Assembly (NCBI GenBank): GCA_001724855.1
Contig: MEED01000012.1
Location: forward strand, 124,001 to 188,000
Length of the DNA: 64,000 nt
Direction: 5' to 3'
DNA from: Lautropia sp. SCN 69-89
GTDB taxonomy: Bacteria > Pseudomonadota > Gammaproteobacteria > Burkholderiales > Burkholderiaceae_E
Positions 47,386 to 57,515 of this stretch are shown here, piece after piece. The notes beneath the pieces were generated by a model that was not told the origin of the DNA, did no database searches, and worked only from the letters and a program-made list of their open reading frames with translations. The first letter of the stretch is position 1; every line of letters starts with the position of its first letter. A program made the position numbers and the translations under genes.

Positions 47386-48993
47386 TCAGGAATGCGGCTG
47401 CAGTGCAAAGCGGGTGCCCCCGCGTTCGCGCATGACGCTGAAACGCAGCTGCGGCCAGCGTTCCTGCGCCACCGTGATTTCGTGCGGCGTGCGCACCAGG
47501 TAGGTGGGGGCGTCGGCGGCGTCGAGCGCGACGCGTGCCGCGTTCTGTTCGAGGAAGCGCTCCACCATCGCTTCGTCGTCGCCGTCGATCCAGCGTGCCG
47601 CGACATAGGGCGCCGGCGCGATCCGCGCTTCCACGTTGTACTCGACGCGCAGCCGGTGGGCGACCACCTCGAACTGCAGTTCGCCCACCGCCCCGAGCAG
47701 CAGCCGGCTGCCGCCGTCCTGCCGGAAGACCTGGATCGCGCCCTCGTCGCCGAGCTGCGCGAGCGCCGCGCGCAGCTGCTTCATCTTCATCGGATCGACC
47801 ACCTCGATCGTCCGGAACGTCTCCGGCGCGAAGAACGGCAGTCCGCTGAAGTGCAGCATCTCGCCCTCGGTGAGCGTGTCGCCGAGGCTCAGCGTGCCGT
47901 GGTTGGGGATGCCGATGATGTCGCCCGGATACGCCTCGTCGACCAGGTCGCGACGCTGCGACAGGAAGGTGACCACGTTCTGCGGGCGCAGCTGGCGCTT
48001 CGTGCGCGTGTCGAGCAGCGCCATTCCGCGCTCGAAGCGGCCCGAGCACACGCGAACGAAGGCGACGCGGTCGCGGTGCTGCGGGTCCATGTTGGCCTGC
48101 ACCTTGAACACGACGCCGCTGAATTTCGGTTCGTCGGGGGCCACCATGCGCTCGTCGGCGTGCCTGGGGCCCGGCATCGGCACCAGGTCGACGATCGCGT
48201 CGAGCACCTCGCGGACCCCGAAGTTGTTGATCGCCGAGCCGAAGAAGACCGGCGTCTGGCGCGCGGCGAGGAACAGCTCGCGGTCGAATTCGGGCGAAGC
48301 CCCGCGCACCAGTTCGAGCTCGGGGGCCGCGTCGACCCACTCCTGTCCGAGCGAGGCGGCCTGCTGGGGAACGGCGACGTCGACCAGCTCGGTCTCCCCG
48401 ACGTCGCGGTCCATGCCCGCACGGAAACGCCGCACCCGGTCGATGCGCAGGTCGTAGACGCCGCGGAAGCGGTTGCCCATGCCGACGGGCCAGGTGAACG
48501 GGATCGGCGCCATGCCCAGTTCGCGCTCGATTTCGTCGAGCAGGTCGAGCGGGCCGCGCACCTCGCGGTCGAGCTTGTTGACGAACGTGACGATCGGGAT
48601 GTTGCGACTGCGGCAGATCTTGAGCAGCCGCAGCGTCTGCGACTCGATGCCGTTGGCCGCGTCGATCACCATCAGTGCCGCGTCGACCGCGGTGAGCACC
48701 CGGTAGGTGTCCTCGGAGAAGTCCTGGTGGCCCGGCGTGTCGAGCAGGTTGATCACGCAGTCGCGGTGCACGAACTGCATCACCGAGCTCGCCACCGAGA
48801 TGCCGCGCTGCTTCTCGATCTCCATCCAGTCGGAGGTCGCGTGCCGGCTCGCCTTGCGCGCCTTGACGCTGCCGGCGATCTGGATCGCGCCCGAGAACAG
48901 CAGCAGCTTCTCGGTCAGCGTGGTCTTGCCGGCGTCGGGGTGCGAAATGATGGCGAAGGTTCTTCGCCGGGCGTACTCGGGAGGGGATTGCAT
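47386..48993 (-). CDS. prfC: Peptide chain release factor 3
   Basis: RRTFAIISHPDAGKTTLTEKLLLFSGAIQIAGSVKARKASRHATSDWMEIEKQRGISVASSVMQF; DTPGHQDFSEDTYR. Confidence 0.96.
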   Translation of the reverse strand: MQSPPEYARRRTFAIISHPDAGKTTLTEKLLLFSGAIQIAGSVKARKASRHATSDWMEIEKQRGISVASSVMQFVHRDCVINLLDTPGHQDFSEDTYRVLTAVDAALMVIDAANGIESQTLRLLKICRSRNIPIVTFVNKLDREVRGPLDLLDEIERELGMAPIPFTWPVGMGNRFRGVYDLRIDRVRRFRAGMDRDVGETELVDVAVPQQAASLGQEWVDAAPELELVRGASPEFDRELFLAARQTPVFFGSAINNFGVREVLDAIVDLVPMPGPRHADERMVAPDEPKFSGVVFKVQANMDPQHRDRVAFVRVCSGRFERGMALLDTRTKRQLRPQNVVTFLSQRRDLVDEAYPGDIIGIPNHGTLSLGDTLTEGEMLHFSGLPFFAPETFRTIEVVDPMKMKQLRAALAQLGDEGAIQVFRQDGGSRLLLGAVGELQFEVVAHRLRVEYNVEARIAPAPYVAARWIDGDDEAMVERFLEQNAARVALDAADAPTYLVRTPHEITVAQERWPQLRFSVMRERGGTRFALQPHS

Positions 48994-49050
48994 CGGGGAT
49001 CGCTCGGGGCCCCGAAGTATATGCGAAGGCGCCCCGGCAGCCGGCCGGAA

Positions 49051-49665
49051 TCAGCGCGGCCGCAGCGCCTCGCCCCATCCCTGCAGCGGACCTAGCGGAT
49101 TGCGGGTGACCTGCAGTTCGTGCAGGTTGGGCTGGCCGCCGAACACGGTGTAGACCACCAGGTCGTCGACGAACAGGATCAGGCCGTTGAATGTCCAGCC
49201 GGTGATGTTGGTCTCGCGGCGGAACGCGAACGAGTCGAGCCAGAAGTTGCCGATGCGGTCGCGCTTGATCTTGCGCACCGCGATCGCGTAGCCCGAGCAC
49301 TCCTTGCCGGCGGCCAGGCAGGTGCGGATGCCGGGCTCGTATTCGTCGGGCCGCAGCGCGCTGCCGGCGGAGAAACGCTGCACGATCTCGGGGTAGGTGA
49401 GGATCGTCACCGCGGGGTTGCGCTTCGGGTCGAAGCCGTTTTCGACCAGTGTCGACTTGCGGGTGTGGAACGGTTCGATCGCCTCGATCGCCTCGCGGGC
49501 CTGGTCGAAGCTGTGCCATTCGACCTGCGTCGCGTCCGAGGCGTCGGGCAGCAGCGCCTGGCAGCCGGCGAGGGCGGCCGCGGCCAGCGTCGCGAGAAGC
49601 ATCCGCAGGCGCAAAGTGCCCGGGCGCAAGGAGTTCGGCATCGGACGGGGGTGAATCGATCGCAT
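49051..49665 (-). CDS. Conserved hypothetical lipoprotein
   Basis: Lipobox LAGC; otherwise unassigned (EWHSFDQAREAIEAIEPFHTRKSTLVENGFDPKRNPAVTILTYPEIVQRF). Confidence 0.6.
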   Translation of the reverse strand: MRSIHPRPMPNSLRPGTLRLRMLLATLAAAALAGCQALLPDASDATQVEWHSFDQAREAIEAIEPFHTRKSTLVENGFDPKRNPAVTILTYPEIVQRFSAGSALRPDEYEPGIRTCLAAGKECSGYAIAVRKIKRDRIGNFWLDSFAFRRETNITGWTFNGLILFVDDLVVYTVFGGQPNLHELQVTRNPLGPLQGWGEALRPR

Positions 49666-49832
49666 GACTCAGTATCGGGCAGGCCGCCGCGATCGCCATT
49701 GCGCCGCGTCAACGCGCGCGTGCCTGGTGCAGGCCCGTCGCGTCGGCGTCGGGGTCCGCGGCATCCGAGGGCGCGCTCCAGCCGCGCGGTTGCATCCGCC
49801 CCCGAAAGGCGGACAATAGCGGTTTTTACCCG

Positions 49833-51320
49833 ATGCCCCGCTCCGACCGGCCTGCGGCGGCACACCCCAAACGGCCCCATTTGAGCACCACCTTCGATTC
49901 CTTCGGCTTCGCCGAACCCATCCTGCGGGCAGTCACCGAACTCGGCTACAGGGAACCCACTCCGATCCAGGCGCAGGCGATCCCCGTGGTCATGCAGGGG
50001 CGCGACGTGATGGGCGCGGCCCAGACGGGCACCGGCAAGACCGCCGGTTTCGCGCTGCCGATCCTCCAGCGGCTGATGCCGCTGGCCAACACCAGCGCGT
50101 CGCCGGCACGCCATCCGGTGCGTGCGCTGATCCTCGCGCCCACCCGCGAGCTGGCCGACCAGATCTACGAGAACGTCCGCGAGTACGCGAAGTACACCGG
50201 CCTGAAGTCGGCGGTCGTGTTCGGCGGCGTCGACATCAAGCCGCAGATCGCCGCGCTGCGCCAGGGCTGCGAGGTGCTGATCGCCACGCCCGGACGGCTG
50301 CTCGATCACATGGGCCAGAAGACGGTCTCTCTGGCACAGGCCGAGCTGCTGGTGCTCGACGAAGCCGACCGGATGCTCGACATGGGCTTCCTGCCCGACA
50401 TCCAGCGGATCATTCACGCGCTGCCGGCGCGGCGCCAGAACCTGATGTTCTCGGCCACTTTCTCCACCGAGATCCGCAAGCTGGCCGAGACCTTCCTGAA
50501 CGACCCGGTGCTGATCGAAGTGGCCCGGCGCAACGCGACTGCCGAGAATGTCGAGCAGCTGGTGTTCCGCGTGGCCGACATCGACGCCAAGCGCGCGGCG
50601 GTCGCGAAACTGGTGCGCGAGCGGCAGCTGCAGCAGGTGATCGTCTTCACCAACACCAAGATCGGCGCGGGCCGGCTCGCGCGCCTGCTCGAACGCGACG
50701 GCCTGAACGCCGCGGCGATCCACGGCGACAAGAGCCAGCAGGAGCGGCTGGCCACGCTCGAAGCCTTCAAGAAGGGTGAAATCGTCGTGCTGGTGGCCAC
50801 CGACGTCGCCGCGCGCGGACTCGACATCGTCGAACTGCCGGCGGTCATCAACTACGACCTGCCGTACAGCGCCGAAGACTACGTGCACCGGATCGGCCGC
50901 ACCGGTCGCGCCGGCGCCAGCGGCGTGGCGCTGTCGCTGATGACCGGCAACGACGAACGCCTGCTCGTCGAGATCGAAAAACTGATCAAGCGCAAGCTGC
51001 CGGTCGAGTCGCTCGACCTCGGGCCGGCCGAGGCGCGGCCGCGCCGCGAGCGGCGCGAAGCGCCCGATGCACGCCGCGAGCGCGCTGCCGGCGCGCCGAA
51101 GCGCCGCCGCCCGGAGGGCGAATCGCGCATGCCGCGCGCAAGCGGCTACTCCACCGACCCTTTCTTCTCGCAGCCCTACGAGCCGAGTCAGGCCGAGCCG
51201 GCGGAAGCGGCCGCGCAGGCAGGCGCGGCACCCGAAGTGCCGGCACGCGGATCGGTCACCGGCCCGCGCAAGTCGGCCCGCCCGCTGGCAGCGCTGCTGG
51301 GCGGCGGCCGCAAGGGATAG
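49833..51320 (+). CDS. rhlE: DEAD-box ATP-dependent RNA helicase
   Basis: [57 protein letters not shown]; basic C-terminal tail. Confidence 0.94.
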   Translation: MPRSDRPAAAHPKRPHLSTTFDSFGFAEPILRAVTELGYREPTPIQAQAIPVVMQGRDVMGAAQTGTGKTAGFALPILQRLMPLANTSASPARHPVRALILAPTRELADQIYENVREYAKYTGLKSAVVFGGVDIKPQIAALRQGCEVLIATPGRLLDHMGQKTVSLAQAELLVLDEADRMLDMGFLPDIQRIIHALPARRQNLMFSATFSTEIRKLAETFLNDPVLIEVARRNATAENVEQLVFRVADIDAKRAAVAKLVRERQLQQVIVFTNTKIGAGRLARLLERDGLNAAAIHGDKSQQERLATLEAFKKGEIVVLVATDVAARGLDIVELPAVINYDLPYSAEDYVHRIGRTGRAGASGVALSLMTGNDERLLVEIEKLIKRKLPVESLDLGPAEARPRRERREAPDARRERAAGAPKRRRPEGESRMPRASGYSTDPFFSQPYEPSQAEPAEAAAQAGAAPEVPARGSVTGPRKSARPLAALLGGGRKG

Positions 51321-51324
51321 CGCC

Positions 51325-52215
51325 TCAGGCGTCCATCCAGTGCGAGCGCGCCCACCGCGCGATCGCCTCGGGCCAGAAGCCCGCCGGGTCGACGGCGGCG
51401 ATTCCCCCCAGCCCCAGGAAGCCCAGCGCCGCATTCAGCGCCTGCACGCCGCGCCGTGGATCGATCGGCGCGGCGCCGGTCTGCTTCGAAAGCTTGTTTC
51501 CTTCGGCGTCGACCACCACCGGCAGGTGCAGGTAGCGCGGTGTCGGCAGGCCGAGCAATCGCTGCAGGTAGACCTGGCGCGCAGTCGAGTCGCGCAGGTC
51601 GGCGCCGCGCACGACGTCGGTGACGCCCTGCCAGGCATCGTCGACCACCACCGCGAGCTGGTACGCCCAGAGGCCGTCGGCGCGCCGCAGGACGAAGTCG
51701 CCGACCGACTCGTCGAGCCGCTCGATCGATTCACCGGCGCGCCGGTCGCGCCAGGCGATCGGCGTCGCGTCGACGCGCACGCGCCAGGCGCGCGCCTCGC
51801 GGCCCGCCGGCATGCCGTTGCGGCAGGTGCCGGGATAGACGAGTTCGGTGCTGCGCGGCTGCTCGCGCCCGCTGCGCAGCATCGAATCGGCGACCTCCCG
51901 GCGCGTGCACGCGCAGGGGTAGACCAGGCCCATCGCCGTCAGCCGTTCGAACGCCGCACGGTACGCCGCATCGCGCGTGCTCTGGTAGACGATCTGGCCG
52001 TCGTGCGCGAATCCGAGCCGCACCAGCGTATCGACGATCGCCGCACTGGCACCGCGCGCCTCGCGCGGCGGATCGAGATCCTCGATCCGCAGCTGCCAGC
52101 GACCATGATGCGCGCGCGCATCGAGATGACTCGCCATCGCCGCAACCAGCGACCCCGCGTGCAGCGGCCCCGTGGGCGAAGGCGCAAAGCGCCCGACGTA
52201 AGGCGATCCGCTCAC
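51325..52215 (-). CDS. gluQ: Glutamyl-Q tRNA(Asp) synthetase
   Basis: SPYVGRFAPSPTGPLHAGSLVAAMASHLDARAHHGRWQLRIEDLDPPR; LPVVVDAEGNKLSKQTGA; short GluRS-like. GTG start inferred. Confidence 0.92.
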   Translation of the reverse strand: MSGSPYVGRFAPSPTGPLHAGSLVAAMASHLDARAHHGRWQLRIEDLDPPREARGASAAIVDTLVRLGFAHDGQIVYQSTRDAAYRAAFERLTAMGLVYPCACTRREVADSMLRSGREQPRSTELVYPGTCRNGMPAGREARAWRVRVDATPIAWRDRRAGESIERLDESVGDFVLRRADGLWAYQLAVVVDDAWQGVTDVVRGADLRDSTARQVYLQRLLGLPTPRYLHLPVVVDAEGNKLSKQTGAAPIDPRRGVQALNAALGFLGLGGIAAVDPAGFWPEAIARWARSHWMDA

Positions 52216-52241
52216 TCGGCAACCCTTCTCCCTTCCCCCTT

Positions 52242-53090
52242 CTATTCCCTTCGCCCCAGCCACTCTTCCAGATCGGCAAGCACCGCGTCGCGCTCGCCAG
52301 GCGTCTCGTTCAGGATCTCGTGCCACAGCTCCGGGTATTCGCGCGCGACCAGCAGCGAGGCTGGCGCGCGCCGCGCGAACTCGCGACTGCCCTCGGGGTC
52401 GACCAGCCGGTCGTCGCCGGCATAGATGAGCAGCGTGGGCACCGCCAGCGCCGGGGCGGCGTCGAGCGCCTCGCGCGCGCCGTCGACGATGAAGCGGGCG
52501 AGCCGCGCCGAGATGCGGTCATGCACCAGCGGGTCGTCGAGATAGGCGCGCACGACCGCCGCGTCGTGCGACAGTTTCGACGGGTCGAGGCCGTTGTTCA
52601 CTGCGACGTCGGGTGCGAGTCGCGACATCACCGCGAGCAGCGCCTTCTGGAACAGGCCGAGCCCCGGCGCGAGCGCGGGCGAAGACAGCACCAGGCCGGC
52701 AATCCGGTCGGGATGCTGCAAGGCATAGGTAAGCGCGACCAGGCCGCCCAGGCTGTGGCCGATCAGAAGCGGTGGCGACGACGCGGGTGCGCCCAGCGCG
52801 TCGATCGCGGCGGACAGGTCGTCGACGAGATCGTGCGACGAGGCGAGCGTGCCGCGCGCGCCCTGCGAACGCCCGTGGCCGCGGTGATCGTGGCCGCGCA
52901 GCGTCCATCCGCGCGCCGCGAGCCATTGGCCGAGCGCCGCATGGCGTCCGACGTGTTCCCCCAGCCCGTGCACGATCACGATCGTGCGCGCGCTCGCGGC
53001 GTTCGCCGGGCGCCAGCACAGTCCGCGCAGCTCGACGCCGCCGGGCCGCACGAGGGTGAAGGTTTCCGGAGCGGTCGTCATGGTGCGCAC
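52242..53090 (-). CDS. Alpha/beta hydrolase (monoacylglycerol lipase-like)
   Basis: IVHGLGEHVGRHAALGQWLAARGW; LLIGHSLGGLVALTYALQHPDRIAGLVLSSPAL. Confidence 0.92.
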   Translation of the reverse strand: MRTMTTAPETFTLVRPGGVELRGLCWRPANAASARTIVIVHGLGEHVGRHAALGQWLAARGWTLRGHDHRGHGRSQGARGTLASSHDLVDDLSAAIDALGAPASSPPLLIGHSLGGLVALTYALQHPDRIAGLVLSSPALAPGLGLFQKALLAVMSRLAPDVAVNNGLDPSKLSHDAAVVRAYLDDPLVHDRISARLARFIVDGAREALDAAPALAVPTLLIYAGDDRLVDPEGSREFARRAPASLLVAREYPELWHEILNETPGERDAVLADLEEWLGRRE

Positions 53091-53091
53091 C

Positions 53092-54003
53092 TCAGTGAAG
53101 TCCGGCAGGTTGCGCCGCCGCCGGCGCGGCCTGCAGCGCGCGGCGTGCGAGCAGCGTGTCGCCGATCAGTGCGACGAGCACCACCAGCCCGCCCTGGATC
53201 GTTGCCGCCGGCATCGCTTCGCCGGCACCCAGCCAGGCCCAGATCGGGCCGAGCACGACCTCCAGCAGCGCGATCAGCGCGACTTCGTGGGGGGCGAGCT
53301 GGCGAACCGCGCGAATCATCAGGAAGCAGGGAATCGCCAGCTGGACCGCGCCGAGCAGCGCAAGGAGGGCGATGTCGCCCGCACTGGCCTCGAACGGCCA
53401 GGCCAGCGGCGCAGTGGCGATGCAGCACAGCACCGCGCCGACCAGCACCGCCGGCGCGAGGTCGACTTCGGCATGCAGGCGCTTGAGCGTGACGATGTTG
53501 ATCGCCGATGCCACCGGCACCGCCAGCGCGATCGCCATGCCGGCGACACCGTCGGCGCTCACGCCTTCGCGCACCATCCACCAGATTCCGGCGCCGGCCA
53601 TCAGGATCGCGAGCGCGGTCGCGCCCGACACCCGCGTGCCGAGCACGATGCGACCGAGCACCGCGGCGAACAGCGGCGCCACGCTCATCACCAGCAGCGT
53701 GTTGGCCACGCTGGTGCGGGTGAGCGCGAGCATGAAGCAGGTGAACATCACGCCCCACATCGCGCCGGAGAACAGTCCGGGCCAGCCCATTTCGCGCACC
53801 GGCGCGAACGGATTGCCGCGCCGCTGCCAGCCGAGGATGGCCAGCATGGTCAGCGCGCAGAAAAGACCGCGCCAGAACGTGATCTCGAAGCCGTCGGCCG
53901 CCTCGAGATGGCGCGTGATGACCCCTGCGATGCTCCAGAGAATCGCGCAGAAGGCGAGCAATAGTGCGGCGCGCCGGTGCGCGGCCTGTGGGGTCGGGAA
54001 CAT
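53092..54003 (-). CDS. DMT-superfamily (EamA) transporter
   Basis: LLLAFCAILWSIAGVITRHLEAADGFEITFWRGLF; LIALLEVVLGPIWAWLGAGEAM. Confidence 0.92.
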   Translation of the reverse strand: MFPTPQAAHRRAALLLAFCAILWSIAGVITRHLEAADGFEITFWRGLFCALTMLAILGWQRRGNPFAPVREMGWPGLFSGAMWGVMFTCFMLALTRTSVANTLLVMSVAPLFAAVLGRIVLGTRVSGATALAILMAGAGIWWMVREGVSADGVAGMAIALAVPVASAINIVTLKRLHAEVDLAPAVLVGAVLCCIATAPLAWPFEASAGDIALLALLGAVQLAIPCFLMIRAVRQLAPHEVALIALLEVVLGPIWAWLGAGEAMPAATIQGGLVVLVALIGDTLLARRALQAAPAAAQPAGLH

Positions 54004-54035
54004 GGGTAGAATTTGCCGGTGAGATTCTACCCATG
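54001..54035. repeat. Perfect 12-bp inverted repeat spanning both divergent start codons (DMT transporter / dnaE)
   Basis: CATGGGTAGAAT-ttgccggtgag-ATTCTACCCATG. Arms at 54001-54012 and 54024-54035 include the minus-strand ATG and the dnaE ATG. Confidence 0.9.
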
Positions 54036-57000
54036 AGCGCGCTCCGCTTCGTCCACCTTCGGGTTCACTCCGAATATTCGGTCAGCGACTCGATCGTGCG
54101 CCTCGATGCCCTGATCGGTGCGGCGCTCGCCGACGAGCAGCCCGCGGTCGCGCTCACCGACCTGGCCAACCTGTTCGGCTGGGTCAAGTTCTACAAGGCG
54201 GCACGCGCGCGCGGCCTCAAGCCCATTTGCGGCGTCGATGCGTGGATCACCAACGACAGCGACCGCGATCGTCCGTCGCGGATGCTGCTGCTCGCGCGCA
54301 GTCGCGCAGGCTACCTGCGGCTGTGCGAGCTCGTCAGCCGCGCCTGGCTCGAGAACGAGCACCGCGGGCGCGGCGAGATGCGCGCCGAGTGGTTCGACGC
54401 GGTGCACGCCGACGGCGCGCCGATCGGCGAGGGGCTGATCGCGCTGTCGGGTGCGCAGCACGGCGACGTCGGGCAGGCGCTGCTCGCCGGCAACGTCGAT
54501 GCGGCGCGCGAGCTGGCACGGGCCTGGGCGCGGCGCTTTCCCGACGCCTGGTTCCTCGAAGTGCAGCGCGCCGGCCGCGACGAAGACGAGGTGCAGACGC
54601 GCGCGGCCGCGCAGCTCGCCTCGGAGCTGGGCCTGCCGGTCGTCGCCACGCATCCGGTGCAGTTCGTCGCCCGCGACGACTTCCGCGCGCACGAGGCCAG
54701 GGTGTGCATCGCCGAAGGCGAGATCCTTGCAAATCCGCGGCGGGTGCGGCGCTTCACCGAAGAGCAGTATTTCAGGTCCCAGGCGGAGATGGCCGAAATC
54801 TTCGCCGACCTGCCCGAGGCGCTTGCCAACAGCGTCGAGATCGCGCGGCGCTGCAACCTCGCGATGGAGCTCGGCAAGCCACAGTTGCCGAAGTTCCCGA
54901 CCCCGCCCGGAGTCACGCTCGACGACTACATGCGCCAGCTCGCGCGCGAGGGCCTGGCCGGGCGGATGGCCAAGCTGTTTCCGGAGGGAGGCGATTCTCC
55001 CGAGGCGAACCACGCGCGCCGCGAGCAGTACGGCCGGCGACTCGAATACGAGTGCGACACGATCGTGCAGATGGGCTTCGCCGGGTACTTCCTGATCGTT
55101 GCCGATTTCATCAACTGGGCGAAGAAAAACGGCGTGCCGGTGGGGCCGGGCCGCGGCTCGGGCGCGGGGTCGCTGGTCGCGTTCGCGCTCGGCATCACCG
55201 ACCTCGACCCGATCCCGTACGCGCTGCTGTTCGAGCGCTTCCTGAATCCCGAGCGCGTGTCGATGCCCGACTTCGACATCGACTTCTGCCAGGACCAGCG
55301 CTACCGCGTCATCGAGTACGTGCGCGGCCGCTATGGCGAGCACGCGGTGTCGCAGATCGCCACCTTCGGCACGATGGCCTCGAAGGCAGTGATCCGCGAC
55401 GTCGGTCGCGTGCTCGACATGGGCTACAACTTCTGCGACCAGCTCTCCAAGCTCGTGCCGGTGGTGCAGAACAAGCCGCTGTCGCTGGCGAAGGCGCGCG
55501 AGGCCGAGCCGCTGCTGGCCGAACGCGAACAGAAGGAAGACGAGGTGCGCGAGCTGCTCGCACTGGCCGAGCCGCTCGAAGACCTGACCCGCAACGTCGG
55601 GATGCACGCCGGCGGCGTGCTGATCGCGCCGGGCAGGCTCACCGAGTTCTGCCCGCTGTACAAGCAGCCCGGCGCCGAGGCCGGCGTGGTAAGCCAGTTC
55701 GACAAGGACGACGTCGAGGCAGTGGGCCTGGTGAAGTTCGACTTCCTCGGCCTGCGCAACCTCACGATCATCGATCTTGCGGTCGCCTACATCAACCGCC
55801 GGCATCCGCAACTTCACCTCGACCTGCACAAGCTGGGCTTCGACGACCCGAAGGCCTACCAGGTGCTGAAGGACGCGAACACCACCGCGGTGTTCCAGCT
55901 GGAAAGCGAGGGCATGAAGAAGCTGCTGAAGAAGCTCCAGCCCGACCGTTTCGAGGACATCATCGCGGTGCTGGCGCTGTACCGGCCCGGTCCGCTCGGT
56001 TCGGGCATGGTCGACGACTTCATCCTGCGCAAGAAGGGCCAGCAGAGGATCGACTACTTCCATCCCGACCTTCAGGCCTGCCTGGAGCCCACCTACGGCG
56101 TGATCGTCTACCAGGAACAGGTGATGCAGATCGCGCAGATCATCGGCGGCTACACGCTGGGTGGAGCCGACCTGCTGCGCCGCGCGATGGGCAAGAAGAA
56201 ACCCGAGGAGATGGCGCAGCACCGCGGCACCTTCGTCGACGGGGCGAAGGCGAAGGGCTATGCGGTCGAACTGGCCAACAAGCTGTTCGACCTCATGGCG
56301 ATGTTCGCCGAATACGGCTTCAACAAGTCGCACACGGCGGCCTATGCGGTGGTCACCTACCATACCGCGTGGCTGAAGGCCTGCTTCCCGGCCGAATTCA
56401 TGGCCGCGACGCTGTCCTCCGACATGGACGACACCGACAAGGTGAAGCTGTTCGTCGACGACGCGCGCGCCAACCGCGTCGAGGTGCTGCCGCCCGACAT
56501 CAACGCGTCGGCCCTGCGTTTCGAGCCGGTGGGCGATCGCGCGATCCGCTACGGACTGGGCGCAGTGAAGGGCACCGGCGAGTCGGCAGTGGCCGACATC
56601 CTGCGCGCGCGCGCCGAGCGACCGTTCACCGACCTGTTCGACTTCTGCTCGCGCATCGACCGCAAGCTCGTGAACCGGCGCGCCATCGAGGCGCTGGTGC
56701 GGGCCGGCGCCTTCGACTCGCTCGACGCCGATCGCGCCAGGCTGCTGGCCAACGTCGGCCGTGCGATCGACGCGGCCGACGCCGCCGGCGCGGCGATCGA
56801 CCAGGCCAGCCTGTTCGGCGACGAGGTGGGCGGCCTGCCGAGCGCGCCCGAATGGATTCCCGCGCCGGCCTGGGGCGAACGGCAGCGCCTGCAGGAAGAG
56901 AAGGCCGCGCTCGGGCTGTTTCTCAGCGGCCACCTGTTCGACGCGCATGCGGCCGAGGTGCGCAGCTTCGCGCGCCTGCCGCTGGCCGACCTCCAGCCCG

Positions 57001-57515
57001 GTCCGCAACCGGTGTGGATCGCCGGCATCGTCGCCGCGCAGCGCCCGCAGATGACCCGCCGCGGCAAGATGGTCTTCGTCACGCTCGACGATGGCAGCGC
57101 GGCGGTCGACGTCGCGGTCTACAACGAGCTGTTCGAGGCGCAGCGCCGGCTGATCCGCGACGACGAGCTGCTGGTCGTGCTCGGCAAGGTGAGTCGCGAC
57201 GACTACACCGGCGGCCAGCGCATCGTTGCCGAACGGCTGCTCGACCTGGTCGGCGCGCGCCAGGAGTTCGGCAAGCGGCTGCGCATCCGCCTGAACGGCA
57301 TCGCCGACGGCGTCGCGCTGCGCGGCGCGATCGCGCCGTTCGCGGTGGGCGATCGCGAGGCGGCGCAGGCAATTCCCGTGGTGGTCGAATACGGCAACCG
57401 CGAAGCCGCCTGCGCGATCGAGCTGGGGCCGCGCTGGCGCGTGCAGCCGCACGACGACCTGATCGGCGCGATCTGCTCGGCGCTGCATCCGCTGGCTGCG
57501 GAGGTCGAGTATTGA
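54033..57515 (+). CDS. dnaE: DNA polymerase III subunit alpha
   Basis: RFVHLRVHSEYSVSDSIVRLDALI; GPGRGSGAGSLVAFALGITDLDPIPYALLFERFLNPERVSMPDFDIDFCQ; QEQVMQIAQIIGGYTLGGADLLRRAMGKK. Confidence 0.97.
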   Translation: MSALRFVHLRVHSEYSVSDSIVRLDALIGAALADEQPAVALTDLANLFGWVKFYKAARARGLKPICGVDAWITNDSDRDRPSRMLLLARSRAGYLRLCELVSRAWLENEHRGRGEMRAEWFDAVHADGAPIGEGLIALSGAQHGDVGQALLAGNVDAARELARAWARRFPDAWFLEVQRAGRDEDEVQTRAAAQLASELGLPVVATHPVQFVARDDFRAHEARVCIAEGEILANPRRVRRFTEEQYFRSQAEMAEIFADLPEALANSVEIARRCNLAMELGKPQLPKFPTPPGVTLDDYMRQLAREGLAGRMAKLFPEGGDSPEANHARREQYGRRLEYECDTIVQMGFAGYFLIVADFINWAKKNGVPVGPGRGSGAGSLVAFALGITDLDPIPYALLFERFLNPERVSMPDFDIDFCQDQRYRVIEYVRGRYGEHAVSQIATFGTMASKAVIRDVGRVLDMGYNFCDQLSKLVPVVQNKPLSLAKAREAEPLLAEREQKEDEVRELLALAEPLEDLTRNVGMHAGGVLIAPGRLTEFCPLYKQPGAEAGVVSQFDKDDVEAVGLVKFDFLGLRNLTIIDLAVAYINRRHPQLHLDLHKLGFDDPKAYQVLKDANTTAVFQLESEGMKKLLKKLQPDRFEDIIAVLALYRPGPLGSGMVDDFILRKKGQQRIDYFHPDLQACLEPTYGVIVYQEQVMQIAQIIGGYTLGGADLLRRAMGKKKPEEMAQHRGTFVDGAKAKGYAVELANKLFDLMAMFAEYGFNKSHTAAYAVVTYHTAWLKACFPAEFMAATLSSDMDDTDKVKLFVDDARANRVEVLPPDINASALRFEPVGDRAIRYGLGAVKGTGESAVADILRARAERPFTDLFDFCSRIDRKLVNRRAIEALVRAGAFDSLDADRARLLANVGRAIDAADAAGAAIDQASLFGDEVGGLPSAPEWIPAPAWGERQRLQEEKAALGLFLSGHLFDAHAAEVRSFARLPLADLQPGPQPVWIAGIVAAQRPQMTRRGKMVFVTLDDGSAAVDVAVYNELFEAQRRLIRDDELLVVLGKVSRDDYTGGQRIVAERLLDLVGARQEFGKRLRIRLNGIADGVALRGAIAPFAVGDREAAQAIPVVVEYGNREAACAIELGPRWRVQPHDDLIGAICSALHPLAAEVEY

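Noticed and set aside
54227-57511. Plus-strand ORF 54227..59284 (1685 aa) as one giant protein
   Set aside because: The first part is an Arg-rich out-of-frame reading of dnaE. Only the part from ~57512 (MsbA) is real; the long ORF reflects absence of stops in high-GC DNA.
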